A stretch of 64,000 nucleotides of DNA, taken from contig NZ_FMCQ01000001.1 of assembly GCF_900091605.1 (NCBI RefSeq), positions 509,164 through 573,163 of the forward strand. Reading direction: 5' to 3'. The translations under genes were made by a program, and so were the position numbers. Of this stretch, positions 34,070 to 42,157 are shown in pieces. Source of the DNA: Micromonospora tulbaghiae (GTDB taxonomy: Bacteria; Actinomycetota; Actinomycetes; Mycobacteriales; Micromonosporaceae). Within the stretch, counting starts at the first letter, position 1; each line of letters begins with the position of its first letter. The notes beneath the pieces were generated by a model. The model saw only the letters and a list, made by a program, of their open reading frames with translations, did no database searches and had not been told where the DNA came from.

Positions 34070-35002
34070 ATGTCCAGACGTACCCCCCGGCTCTTCGCCA
34101 CCGCGCTCGCGGCCGGCGTGCTGCTCCTCGGCGGCTGCGCCGAGAAGACCTCGACCGACACTCCCGCCGCCGGCGGCTCCGGCGGCGCGTTCCCGGCCAC
34201 CGTCGGCAAGCTGACGCTGGAGAAGCGGCCCGAGAAGATCGTCTCGCTCTCGCCGACCTCCACCGAGATGCTCTTCGCCATCGGCGCCGGCAAGCAGGTC
34301 ACCGCCGTCGACGACCAGTCGAACTACCCGGCCGAGGCGCCCCGCACCGACCTGTCCGGCTACCAGCCGAACGCCGAGGCCGTCGCCTCCCGGAACCCCG
34401 ACCTGGTGGTGATCTCGGACAACCTCAACAAGATCGCCGACCAGCTCGTCGCGCTGAAGATCCCGGTCCTCCAGATCCCCGCCGCGGCCACCCTCGACGA
34501 CACGTACCGGCAGCTCACCGACCTGGGCACGCTCACCGGCCACCGGTCCGAGGCGGACGCCGTGGTGCAGAAGATGAAGGACGACATCACCGCGCTGACG
34601 AAGGACCTGCCGAAGCGCGCGGAGAAGGTGACCTACTACCACGAGCTGGGCCCGGAGCTGTACACCGCGACCAGCAAGACGTTCATCGGCACCATCTACG
34701 CGCTCGCCGGCCTGGAGAACATCGCCGACGCGTCCGACGCCGACGGGAAGAACGGCGGCTACCCGCAGCTCTCCCAGGAGGTCATCGTCAAGGCGAACCC
34801 CGACTTCGTCTTCCTCTCCGACACCAAGTGCTGCAAGCAGAACGCCGACACGGTGAAGGCGCGCAGCGGCTGGTCCGGCATCACCGCCGTGAAGAACAAC
34901 CAGATCGTCGAGCTGGACGACGACATCGCCTCGCGCTGGGGCCCGCGCGTGGTCGACCTGCTCAAGGTGATCGTCGACGCCACCGCCAAGGTCCCGGCCT
35001 GA
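34070..35002 (+). CDS. btuF: Cobalamin-type ABC transporter substrate-binding lipoprotein
   Basis: A 310-residue exported binding protein. The lipobox LLLGGC places the lipidated Cys at residue 23. The rest is a class III (BtuF/FhuD) fold: KIVSLSPTSTEMLFAIGAG near the start, NPDLVVIS, and two lobes linked by a long helix. The cobalamin riboswitch upstream and the permease and ATPase downstream make vitamin B12 or a precursor the likely ligand. ATG has AGGAGG upstream. Cys residues in TKCCKQ are unusual for this position. Confidence 0.9.
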   Translation: MSRRTPRLFATALAAGVLLLGGCAEKTSTDTPAAGGSGGAFPATVGKLTLEKRPEKIVSLSPTSTEMLFAIGAGKQVTAVDDQSNYPAEAPRTDLSGYQPNAEAVASRNPDLVVISDNLNKIADQLVALKIPVLQIPAAATLDDTYRQLTDLGTLTGHRSEADAVVQKMKDDITALTKDLPKRAEKVTYYHELGPELYTATSKTFIGTIYALAGLENIADASDADGKNGGYPQLSQEVIVKANPDFVFLSDTKCCKQNADTVKARSGWSGITAVKNNQIVELDDDIASRWGPRVVDLLKVIVDATAKVPA

Positions 35003-35004
35003 CC

Positions 35005-36201
35005 GTGGCCGTACGACAGGCGGACTCCGCCCCTCGCCCGGCCGGGACGTCCGAGACGTCCCGGCCGGGTGCCCGGCCGTCCGGGGCGCCCCGGCCCGGC
35101 ACGTGGCTGTCCCGCCCCGGGCGGCGTGGGGCGCGCGGCGCGGCCGGTGGCCCGATCCGGCCCGCCGGGCTGCGCAAGCGCTGGCTGCTCGCCGGTGTCG
35201 CGGCGGTGCTCGTCGCGCTGGTGGCCGGCGTCTCGCTCGGCCCGGTGAGCTTGCCGCCCGGCAGCGTCGCGGCCGAACTGCTCAACCTGCTGCCCGGGGT
35301 GCACCTGGACAGCGGGCTCACCGAGCGGGAAATCGCGATCATCACCGAACTGCGGCTGCCCCGGGTCGTGCTCGGGCTGCTCGTCGGCGCGCTCCTGGCC
35401 CTGGCCGGCGGCTGCTACCAGGGCGTCTTCCGCAACCCGCTGGCCGACCCGTACCTGCTGGGTGTGGCGGCCGGCGCCGGGTTCGCGGTCACCACGGCGA
35501 TCGTGCTCGGCGCCGGGGCGGGCGGCGCGCTGACCGGGCTGCCGATCACCATCCCGCTCGCCGCGTTCGTCGGCTCGCTCGGCGCGGTCGTGCTGACGTA
35601 CCTGCTCGGCGCGGCCGGCGGACGGGACCGGTCACCGGCCACCCTGATCCTGGCCGGCGTCGCGGTCTCGGCGTTCTTCGGCGCCGGGCAGACGTACCTG
35701 CTGCAACAGCACTCCGACAACATCCAGCAGGTCTACTCCTGGCTGCTCGGGCGGCTGGCCACCGCCGGCTGGCACGACGTGTGGCTGGTCCTGCCGTACT
35801 TCGTGCTCACCGCCGTGGTGGTGCTGCTGCACCGGCGCGAGCTGGACGTGCTCTCCGTCGGCGACGACGAGGCCGCCGGCCTGGGCCTGCACCCGCAGCG
35901 CTCCCGCTACCTGCTGATCGCCGCGGCGTCGCTGGGCACCGCCGCAGCCGTGTCCGCGTCCGGACTGATCGGCTTCGTCGGCATCATCGTGCCGCACACC
36001 ATGCGGCTGCTCTTCGGTTCCAGCCACCGGGTGATCCTGCCGCTGTCGATGCTGTTCGGCGGCGCGTTCCTCGCGCTGACCGACGTGGTCGCCCGTACCG
36101 CCGCCGCCCCCGCCGAGATCCCGATCGGCGTGGTCACCGCGCTGCTCGGCGGCCCGTTCTTCGTCCTGGTCCTGCGGACCGCCCGCCGGGTGGCGATGTG
36201 A
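35005..36201 (+). CDS. btuC: FecCD/BtuC-family ABC permease
   Basis: A 398-residue permease with about ten membrane segments. Family motifs include LRLPRVVLGLLVGALLALAG and GFVGIIVPHTMRLLFG. It forms the cobalamin importer channel. GTG start two bases after the btuF stop, with a weak ribosome site. The first 50 residues are Pro/Arg-rich and not part of the core family, so a later start near residue 50 is possible. Confidence 0.9.
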   Translation: MAVRQADSAPRPAGTSETSRPGARPSGAPRPGTWLSRPGRRGARGAAGGPIRPAGLRKRWLLAGVAAVLVALVAGVSLGPVSLPPGSVAAELLNLLPGVHLDSGLTEREIAIITELRLPRVVLGLLVGALLALAGGCYQGVFRNPLADPYLLGVAAGAGFAVTTAIVLGAGAGGALTGLPITIPLAAFVGSLGAVVLTYLLGAAGGRDRSPATLILAGVAVSAFFGAGQTYLLQQHSDNIQQVYSWLLGRLATAGWHDVWLVLPYFVLTAVVVLLHRRELDVLSVGDDEAAGLGLHPQRSRYLLIAAASLGTAAAVSASGLIGFVGIIVPHTMRLLFGSSHRVILPLSMLFGGAFLALTDVVARTAAAPAEIPIGVVTALLGGPFFVLVLRTARRVAM

Positions 36202-36977
36202 ACGCCCCCGCCGTGCACGTCCACGACCTGCGGGTCGCCCTCGGCGGCAACCCGATCCTGGCCGGCGTCGACCTGACCGTCGCCGCGGGCGAATGGGTCA
36301 CCGTCATCGGCCCCAACGGCGCCGGCAAGTCGACCCTGTTGCGCGCCGTCGGCGGCCTGCTGACCGGCCCGGGCGAGGTGGCCCTCTTCGGTACGCCGAT
36401 AGCTGCGCTCCGCCGCCGCGAGCGGGCCCGGGTGGTGGCCACCGTGGCGCAGTCCCCGGTGGTGCCGGCCGGCATGTCGGTGTTCGACTACGCGCTGCTC
36501 GGCCGCACCCCGTACATCCCGGCGCTGGGCCGCGAGTCCGCCGCCGACCTGGCCGCCGTGCACGAGGTGCTGGACCGGCTCGACCTGGGCCCGTTCGCCC
36601 ACCGCGAGCTGGCCACGCTCTCCGGCGGCGAGCGTCAGCGCGTCTTCCTGGCCCGGGCGCTGGCCCAGGGCGCCACCCTGCTGCTGCTCGACGAGCCGAC
36701 GAGCGCGCTGGACATCGGGCACCAGCAGGAGGTGTTGGAACTCGTCGACCAGCTCCGCCGGGCGCACGGCCTGACCGTGCTCGCCACCATGCACGACCTC
36801 TCCATCGCCGGCGAGTACGCCGACCGCCTGGTGCTGCTCGCCGACGGCCGGGTGGCCGCCGCCGGCCCACCGGAGGAGGTGCTGACCGAGGAGTTGCTGG
36901 CCCGCCACTACCGAGCCCACATCCGCGTCATCCCCGGCGACCACGGCCCCTTGGTGGTCCCCGTCCGCCCAACCTGA
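36198..36977 (+). CDS. btuD: ABC transporter ATP-binding protein (BtuD-type)
   Basis: A 259-residue ATPase: Walker A GPNGAGKST, signature LSGGERQR, Walker B LLLLDEPTSALD and H-loop TMHDLS. It powers the BtuCF importer. The GTG start overlaps the permease stop (GTGA). The operon ends at two tandem hairpins. Confidence 0.92.
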   Translation: MNAPAVHVHDLRVALGGNPILAGVDLTVAAGEWVTVIGPNGAGKSTLLRAVGGLLTGPGEVALFGTPIAALRRRERARVVATVAQSPVVPAGMSVFDYALLGRTPYIPALGRESAADLAAVHEVLDRLDLGPFAHRELATLSGGERQRVFLARALAQGATLLLLDEPTSALDIGHQQEVLELVDQLRRAHGLTVLATMHDLSIAGEYADRLVLLADGRVAAAGPPEEVLTEELLARHYRAHIRVIPGDHGPLVVPVRPT

Positions 36978-37008
36978 CCCGCCCACCCACCCCCGTCCCC
37001 GAACAGAT

Positions 37009-37058
37009 AGATCTTGGTACGGATCGGCCCTCCTGGGGGCCACTCCGTACCAAGATCT
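37009..37058. terminator. Convergent hairpin 1 after btuD (GATCTTG palindrome)
   Basis: Perfect 15-bp inverted repeat AGATCTTGGTACGGA (37009-37023) with 37044-37058, plus inner GGCCC/GGGCC pairing. It lies 31 bp after the btuD stop. Confidence 0.75.
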
Positions 37059-37081
37059 CGACCGCCCTCGCTTCTCCTCGT

Positions 37082-37150
37082 CGATCTTGGACTTTTGGCC
37101 CCGGCGAAAGGTGCGTATGCCACGTGGGGAGGGCCGCAAGCGCAAGATCG
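37082..37150. terminator. Convergent hairpin 2 (GATCTTG palindrome)
   Basis: Imperfect 20-bp inverted repeat (16 of 20 pairs; arms 37082-37101 and 37131-37150), sharing the arm end and loop start GGCCCCGGCGAAAGG with the hairpin at 5922-5988. It precedes the convergent VOC gene stop at 37171. Confidence 0.65.
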
Positions 37151-37170
37151 GCGGAGAGGGGCGGGGTGGG

Positions 37171-37929
37171 TCAGCGCAAGGTGGAGATGGAGAAAAGGGC
37201 GCCGGCCGGGTCGCGCAGGGCGGCGCTGCGGCCGGCCGGGTTGTCGCGGGGCGGGACGAGGATGGTGCCGCCCAGCTCGGCGGCGCGGGCGGCGCTGGCG
37301 TCGGCGTCCTCCACCGCGAAGTAGACCGCCCAGTACGCGGGCAGGTCCGTCGGCATCGGCTCGGCCCGGGGCAGCATGCCGGCGACGATCCGGGCGCCGC
37401 AGCGCCACCCGGTGTACGCGACCGGCCCGGCCGGGCGTTCCTCCGGATGCCAGCCGAAGACCAGCGCGTAGAACTCCTTCGCCCCGTCGGGGTCGGGGGT
37501 GACCAGCTCGTTCCAGCACATCGCGCCCGGTGCGTTGTACAGCTCGGCCCCGCGCATCGCCATCGGCTGCCACACGCTGAACACCGCGCCGGCCGGGTCG
37601 GCGAGCACCGCCATCCGGCCCTGCTGGGCGATGTCGAACGGGGAGACGACCACCTGCCCGCCGGCCGCCTCCACCCGGGTCGCGACCAGGTCGGCGTCGT
37701 CGGTCGCCACGTACGTGGACCAGACCGGCACCTGCTCCGGCGTGCCGGGTGGCCCGGCCCCCGCGACCGCCTTGCCGTCCTTGCGGAAGACGGTGTAGCC
37801 GCCGGCGTCCGGCTCGGGGGAGATCTGCCCGGTCCAGCCGAACAGCTCGGGGTAGAACCGTCGTGCGTCGTCCAGACCCGGCGTGGCCAGGTCGGTCCAG
37901 CAGGGCGTGCCGGGCTCGACGCCGTTCAC
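37171..37929 (-). CDS. Two-domain VOC (glyoxalase/bleomycin-resistance fold) protein
   Basis: A 252-residue protein made of two VOC domains (about 5-125 and 130-250), each with a beta-alpha-beta-beta-beta module; both end alike (DPAGAVFSVWQP and DPAGALFSISTL). Members bind metal and act in detoxification or resistance; the substrate is unknown. The GTG at 37929 has GAGAGGGG just upstream. The gene is single, with hairpins beyond its stop. Confidence 0.87.
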   Translation of the reverse strand: MNGVEPGTPCWTDLATPGLDDARRFYPELFGWTGQISPEPDAGGYTVFRKDGKAVAGAGPPGTPEQVPVWSTYVATDDADLVATRVEAAGGQVVVSPFDIAQQGRMAVLADPAGAVFSVWQPMAMRGAELYNAPGAMCWNELVTPDPDGAKEFYALVFGWHPEERPAGPVAYTGWRCGARIVAGMLPRAEPMPTDLPAYWAVYFAVEDADASAARAAELGGTILVPPRDNPAGRSAALRDPAGALFSISTLR

Positions 37930-38023
37930 GGTGACCCCTCTCGCCGGGGGCGGCTCCGCTCGCCCGCCCTGTCGGCATCGTGGCACCGCCGGGTCGGCCG
38001 CCGGGCCGGAACCGGACAAAAGG

Positions 38024-38761
38024 TCAGCTGAAGCGGCGGCCCTCGTCCCGCCGGTACGCCCACCCGGCGACCGCGGCGAGCGCCACCACCCAGACCACCA
38101 GCATCACCAGCGCTCGGGGATCGGGCTGCCAGTCGGTGACGGCCGCCCAGATCAGCTCCACCGCGCCCCGGGTCGGCAGGTAGGGTGCGATCGCCTTGAT
38201 GAAGCCGGGCGCGTCGTCCGGCCCGGAGAGCAGGCCGCCGCCGAACGCGAGCGGGAAGAAGACCACCTGTGCCACCACGATCGCGGCCTTGCTCGGCAGC
38301 GAGTAGCCGATCGCCAGGCCGAGCAGCGTGAACGGCACCGAGGCCACGGCGACCGCGCCGAGCCCGAGCAGGAACTGCACCGCGCTGACCCGGGCCTCGG
38401 TGGCGACCGCCGCGATCACCACCACCGGGATCATCGACACGTAGGTCAGCACCAGCCCGGCCAGGATCCGCCCGGCCAGCCGTGGCGCCGGTCCGGCCGG
38501 CAGGGTCCGGGTGTACGGGTTCCAGGGCTGGTCGCGGTCCTCGGCGACACCCACGCCGTACTGGAAGATGTTGGCGGTCATCACCGCGAACGTGACCATG
38601 GCGGCGGTGGCGTAGGTGGCTCCGGTGGGGTCGTCGTCGGCGAACGGCACCACGAAGAAGAGCATCGAGGCGGCGGGGAAGAAGGCGCTGCCGAACACCG
38701 CGACCGGTACTCGGACGATCTCCATGAGCTGGTAGCGGGCGTGAACCAGGGCGAGCGGCAC
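38024..38761 (-). CDS. ABC-2 type exporter permease
   Basis: A 245-residue permease with six predicted membrane segments. The DRDQPWNPYTRTLPAGP loop is typical of ABC-2 exporters. The GTG start has AGGAGG five bases upstream and follows the ATPase stop by 9 bp. It forms an exporter with that ATPase; substrate unknown. Confidence 0.88.
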   Translation of the reverse strand: MPLALVHARYQLMEIVRVPVAVFGSAFFPAASMLFFVVPFADDDPTGATYATAAMVTFAVMTANIFQYGVGVAEDRDQPWNPYTRTLPAGPAPRLAGRILAGLVLTYVSMIPVVVIAAVATEARVSAVQFLLGLGAVAVASVPFTLLGLAIGYSLPSKAAIVVAQVVFFPLAFGGGLLSGPDDAPGFIKAIAPYLPTRGAVELIWAAVTDWQPDPRALVMLVVWVVALAAVAGWAYRRDEGRRFS

Positions 38762-38770
38762 GGCGGCCTC

Positions 38771-39658
38771 CTAGGCGGGGGTGGGCGCGGGCCGGTCGTC
38801 GGCCGTGATGGCGAGGAACGCCTCCTCCAGCGAGGTGGGCCGGACCTCCAGGTCGCGGAACGGCACCCCGGAGGTGACCAGGTCGCGGACGAGCTGGTCG
38901 GCGTCGGTGGTCAGCAGGTGCACCCGCCCGTCGGCGCGTTCGGTGGCGACCACACCCGGCAGTGCCGGCAGGTCGTCGGCGACCAGGCTGACCCGGCGTA
39001 CGCCGACGATCCCGCGGATCGCCGCCACCGAGTCGTCGGCGAGCACCCGCCCGTGGCCGATCACCACCACCCGCTGCGCGAGCGCCTCCACCTCCTCCAG
39101 GTAGTGGCTGCTCAGCAGCACGGTGCCGCCGTCGGCGTGGAAGCCGCGGATCGCGTCCCAGAGCGCGTGTCGCGCCTCCACGTCGAGGCCGGTGGTCGGC
39201 TCGTCGAGCACCACCAGCCGGGGACGGCCGACGAACGCCAGCGCCACCGCGAGCCGGCGACGCTGCCCGCCGGAGAGACCACCGGTCTGCCGCCGTACCT
39301 GGTCGGCGAGGCCGAACCGGTCGAGCAGCTCGCCGCGCGGCACCGGGTCGGGGAAGTGCGCGGAGACGAAGTCGACCACCTCGCCGACCCGCAGCGTGCC
39401 GGGCAGGCCGGTCTCCTGCGGGGTGACACCGAGCTGTCGCCGGCTCGCCGGGTCGCGGGGATCGCCGCCGCACAGCTCGACCCGGCCGGCGGTGGGGCGG
39501 CGCAGCCCGACCAGCAGGTTGATCAGCGTGCTCTTGCCGGCGCCGTTCGGACCGAGCAGGCCGACCAGCTCCCCGGACCGGACGGTCAGGTCGACCCGGT
39601 CCAGTGCCAGCACCTCGCCGTAGCGGCGGCTGACCTGTTCGGCGCGGGCCAGGATCAT
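38771..39658 (-). CDS. ABC-2 exporter ATP-binding protein
   Basis: A 295-residue DrrA-like ATPase: Walker A GPNGAGKST, signature LSGGQRRR, Walker B LVVLDEPTTGLD and H-loop SSHYLEE. The C-terminal 80 residues form the regulatory domain of this class. ATG at 39658 has GAGGAG seven bases upstream. Divergent from the ESX-like cassette. Confidence 0.92.
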   Translation of the reverse strand: MILARAEQVSRRYGEVLALDRVDLTVRSGELVGLLGPNGAGKSTLINLLVGLRRPTAGRVELCGGDPRDPASRRQLGVTPQETGLPGTLRVGEVVDFVSAHFPDPVPRGELLDRFGLADQVRRQTGGLSGGQRRRLAVALAFVGRPRLVVLDEPTTGLDVEARHALWDAIRGFHADGGTVLLSSHYLEEVEALAQRVVVIGHGRVLADDSVAAIRGIVGVRRVSLVADDLPALPGVVATERADGRVHLLTTDADQLVRDLVTSGVPFRDLEVRPTSLEEAFLAITADDRPAPTPA

Positions 39659-39687
39659 CGGCGATCTCCTCGGGCGGGGGGTGGTGC

Positions 39688-39753
39688 ATCCCCTGTCTAC
39701 CGTGCGTGCGCCAGCCGTGGTGTCCCCTGACCGGGTGCTCGTATCCCCTAGTC
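39688..39753. promoter_or_regulatory. Three TCCCCT direct repeats in the divergent gap
   Basis: The 148-bp gap between the ABC-2 ATPase and the EspC-like gene holds three similar sites: ATCCCCTGTCT (39688), TGTCCCCTGACC (39721) and TATCCCCTAGTC (39742). The last two are 21 bp apart, two helical turns. They may be sites for a response regulator not encoded here. Confidence 0.35.
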
Positions 39754-39806
39754 TGGTGGCGCCGTCGACGACGGTGGAAGTTCCAACCGGACACTGGGGA
39801 GGGTCC

Positions 39807-40127
39807 GTGACCAGTCCGAGCAGGAATCTCGACGTCCAGCCGGAGGCGCTGAGGGCGTTCGCCGCCGCCTCCCGGGACCGGTCGTCCCGGTTCCGCGAGC
39901 TGGAGCGGGCGTTCCGCGACGGCCATGTGGCCCGGCACTCCTTCGGCGTGATGCCCGCGTCGTTCAGCCTCGCCGCGGCGTACGCGGAGCAGTTCGAGGC
40001 GTGCCTGCAAGGGCTGGCGGACGGTGCCGAGACCATGCTGACCGTCGCCACGGGGCTCGCCGAGACCGCCGCGGCCTACGACGACACGGACACGGCGAAC
40101 GACACCATGTTCACCGCCGGCGGCTGA
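39807..40127 (+). CDS. EspC-like ESX-associated protein
   Basis: A 106-residue helical protein resembling the EspC (ESX secretion-associated) family: N-terminal LDVQPEALRAFAAASRDRS, central FGVMPASFSLAAAYAEQFE and C-terminal ETAAAYDDTDTAN. GTG start with GGGGAGGG upstream. It heads a four-gene unit with a WXG100-type protein. Probably a secreted partner or chaperone of the next protein. Confidence 0.72.
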   Translation: MTSPSRNLDVQPEALRAFAAASRDRSSRFRELERAFRDGHVARHSFGVMPASFSLAAAYAEQFEACLQGLADGAETMLTVATGLAETAAAYDDTDTANDTMFTAGG

Positions 40128-40138
40128 GGGGAGCGGGG

Positions 40139-41065
40139 ATGAGTACCGAGGCGCTCCAGCGCAACAAGACCTACTTCGAGCAGATCGTGTCGGGCACGCC
40201 CGACCCGTTCAAGCCGCTGTCGAACGCGGTGCTGTGGCCGTTCGAGCAGCTCCTGGAACTGGTCGCCGGTGAGCCGGACGACCTGATGCGGGCGGCCCAA
40301 CTCGCGATGACGACCGGGGAGGCGGTCCGGCAGATCGCCGGTGACCAGATCGCCGACCGGGCGCGGCTGCGCGGCGCCTGGGACGGCGACGCGGCGGAGA
40401 AGTTCCACGCCTCGATGCAGTCCATCGAGGACGCCATGGAGGATCTGGCGAAAGGGCTGGACGGCACCAAGGAGGTGCTGGTCGACTCCGCGAACGCGGC
40501 GGTGGACGCGTTCAACCTGCTGGTCGAGCTGATCCTGGAGTTCCTGCTCTGGTTCCTGACCGAGATCATCATCGCCGCGGTGGCGGCGGCGCTGAGCGCT
40601 GGGGTGAGCCTGGCCGCCACAGTGGTGCGGGTACTGGCCCGGCTGGCCACCACCGTCGGCCGCATGGTCAAGATCGTGGCCCGGTTCGCGGAGATCCTCA
40701 CGAAGCTCGCCACCAAGCTCCAGAAGGTCGCCAACCTGCTCGACCACTACGCCAAGGTGGTGATGGAGCTGCGCCGGGCCAAGAAGGCGTACAGCGCGTT
40801 CAACAAGTCCGGTTACACGAAGGCGGCGCTCGCCTTCAAGGTCGAACGCGCCGCCGTCCTCTTCCCGGGCAAGTTCGCCATCAACCAGGCGTCACCGGTG
40901 AACATCCCCGGCATCGGCGGCGCGCTGCTCGACACCGGGATGGGCCTGCACGACGTCTCCGACGGGCGCAAGGACCGCAACTACCTGGTGGACGGCACGT
41001 ACCACGAGGACCTGGGCCCGTACACCAAGGGCGTGCAGAACGTGTTCGACTCGATCGTGAACTGA
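40139..41065 (+). CDS. Large WXG100-type protein (candidate type VII substrate)
   Basis: A 308-residue protein. The first 125 residues form a helical hairpin with WDG (W81-G83) in the turn position of WXG100 proteins. A hydrophobic region (about 130-180) follows, and the C-terminal 110 residues are basic and of unknown fold. This layout (ESX-recognition domain plus a variable C-terminal domain) is that of LXG/WXG effectors, although a toxic activity cannot be read. It starts 11 bases after the EspC-like stop. Confidence 0.7.
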   Translation: MSTEALQRNKTYFEQIVSGTPDPFKPLSNAVLWPFEQLLELVAGEPDDLMRAAQLAMTTGEAVRQIAGDQIADRARLRGAWDGDAAEKFHASMQSIEDAMEDLAKGLDGTKEVLVDSANAAVDAFNLLVELILEFLLWFLTEIIIAAVAAALSAGVSLAATVVRVLARLATTVGRMVKIVARFAEILTKLATKLQKVANLLDHYAKVVMELRRAKKAYSAFNKSGYTKAALAFKVERAAVLFPGKFAINQASPVNIPGIGGALLDTGMGLHDVSDGRKDRNYLVDGTYHEDLGPYTKGVQNVFDSIVN

Positions 41066-41074
41066 GAGGCAGCA

Positions 41075-41428
41075 ATGACGTTCCCGGCCCTGGACCGGAT
41101 CGAGGCGCTGGCCCGCAATCTGGACGGGTGGCAGCGTGAACTCGGCGCGCGGATGGCCGAGCTGGAGCAGAGCAGCGCCGAGGGGGTGAGCGACTCCGGC
41201 CTGGTCACTGTCGTGGCCGCCGCCGACGGCAAGATCCTCTCCACCGACATCAACGCCCGCGCCATGCGCTTCGACTCGTACACGCTCGCCGAGGAGATCA
41301 CCTCGGCGGCGAACCGGGCGCAGGACGCCGCCGCCGCCCGCGTACGGGAGATCGTCGGCGAGGTGATGGGCAACGCCCCCGCCGCGGAGCGCCGCGCCGA
41401 CGACGGCTACGGCCACGACCGATACTGA
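41075..41428 (+). CDS. YbaB/EbfC-family protein
   Basis: A 117-residue protein with a helical N-terminus and a YbaB-like core (SGLVTVVAAADGKILSTDI and a C-terminal helix). YbaB-family proteins without classical nucleoid roles commonly accompany ESX-type genes in actinobacteria. Possibly a chaperone or immunity-like partner (inference). Confidence 0.7.
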   Translation: MTFPALDRIEALARNLDGWQRELGARMAELEQSSAEGVSDSGLVTVVAAADGKILSTDINARAMRFDSYTLAEEITSAANRAQDAAAARVREIVGEVMGNAPAAERRADDGYGHDRY

Positions 41429-41432
41429 GCCG

Positions 41433-42032
41433 ATGGACGAGACCAGATACCGCGACCGGATCGGCCGGCTCGTCGAGCCGGACGAGCGCGTCCTGGCCCA
41501 CGCCAAGGCCGACGTCGGCCAGGGGCTCGCCCCGGCACCGCCGCCCGAGCCGGAGCCTGCCGCCGAGCCGAGCCGGCGGACGGTCGGCTCGGTGCTGCTC
41601 AACGTCCTGCTGCCACTGGCCAGCTGGGACCGTGGCGACCGCCTGGTCGACCTGATCGGCTGGGGGATCGCCGGGCGCGGCGCCCCCGGCTCGGCCGCCT
41701 CCCGCCTGCACCGCGCGCTCCGCCCGCCCCGGCCCGACCTCCAGGTCCGGGAGACGCTGCTCGCGGTCACCGACCGGCGGCTGGTGGTCTGCCGTACCGG
41801 CGGGGTCAAGCTGCTGGCCGGTCGCGAGGCCGAGGAACGCGCGCTGGCCGAGACCGCCGTGGCGTGGTCGGCCACCCGGGCGGAGATCGCCTCCGCGCGG
41901 GTGGGCTGGCACCGGCTCAACCCGAAGCGGCTGCGGATCGACTTCACCGACGGTTCCTGGCTGTCGTTCACCGTGCCGATCGCCGAGTCCGGCCGACCGC
42001 TGCGCGAGGTCGCCGCCGCGCTGTCCGCCTGA
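41433..42032 (+). CDS. Hypothetical protein with PH-like C-terminal domain
   Basis: A 199-residue protein: a Pro-rich linker (about 30-47), a mildly hydrophobic middle, then a beta-rich domain (LLAVTDRRLVVCRTGG, then RIDFTDGSWLSFTVP) resembling bacterial PH-like modules. It starts 4 bases after the YbaB-like stop, so it belongs to the same operon. Function unknown. Confidence 0.65.
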   Translation: MDETRYRDRIGRLVEPDERVLAHAKADVGQGLAPAPPPEPEPAAEPSRRTVGSVLLNVLLPLASWDRGDRLVDLIGWGIAGRGAPGSAASRLHRALRPPRPDLQVRETLLAVTDRRLVVCRTGGVKLLAGREAEERALAETAVAWSATRAEIASARVGWHRLNPKRLRIDFTDGSWLSFTVPIAESGRPLREVAAALSA

Positions 42033-42043
42033 CCGGACCAGCC

Positions 42044-42083
42044 CCGCCGGACCGTGGGCCGGGCCGCCGGACCGTGGGCCGGG
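42044..42083. repeat. 20-bp tandem repeat
   Basis: CCGCCGGACCGTGGGCCGGG occurs twice head to tail in the 125-bp gap between the PH-like gene and the convergent helR stop. Related GC-rich fragments follow. No clean terminator hairpin was seen here. Confidence 0.8.
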
Positions 42084-42157
42084 CCGTCCAGGACCGCGGT
42101 CGGCCGTCCACGTCAGCGTGGCCGCGGCCCACGTCCGCGTGCGGCCTGGCCTCCGCG

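Noticed and set aside
38024..42032. Polymorphic toxin/immunity or defence island
   Set aside because: No nuclease, deaminase, methylase or other known toxin motif is visible; only the ESX-like architecture supports an effector idea, so it is kept as a finding and not as an annotation.
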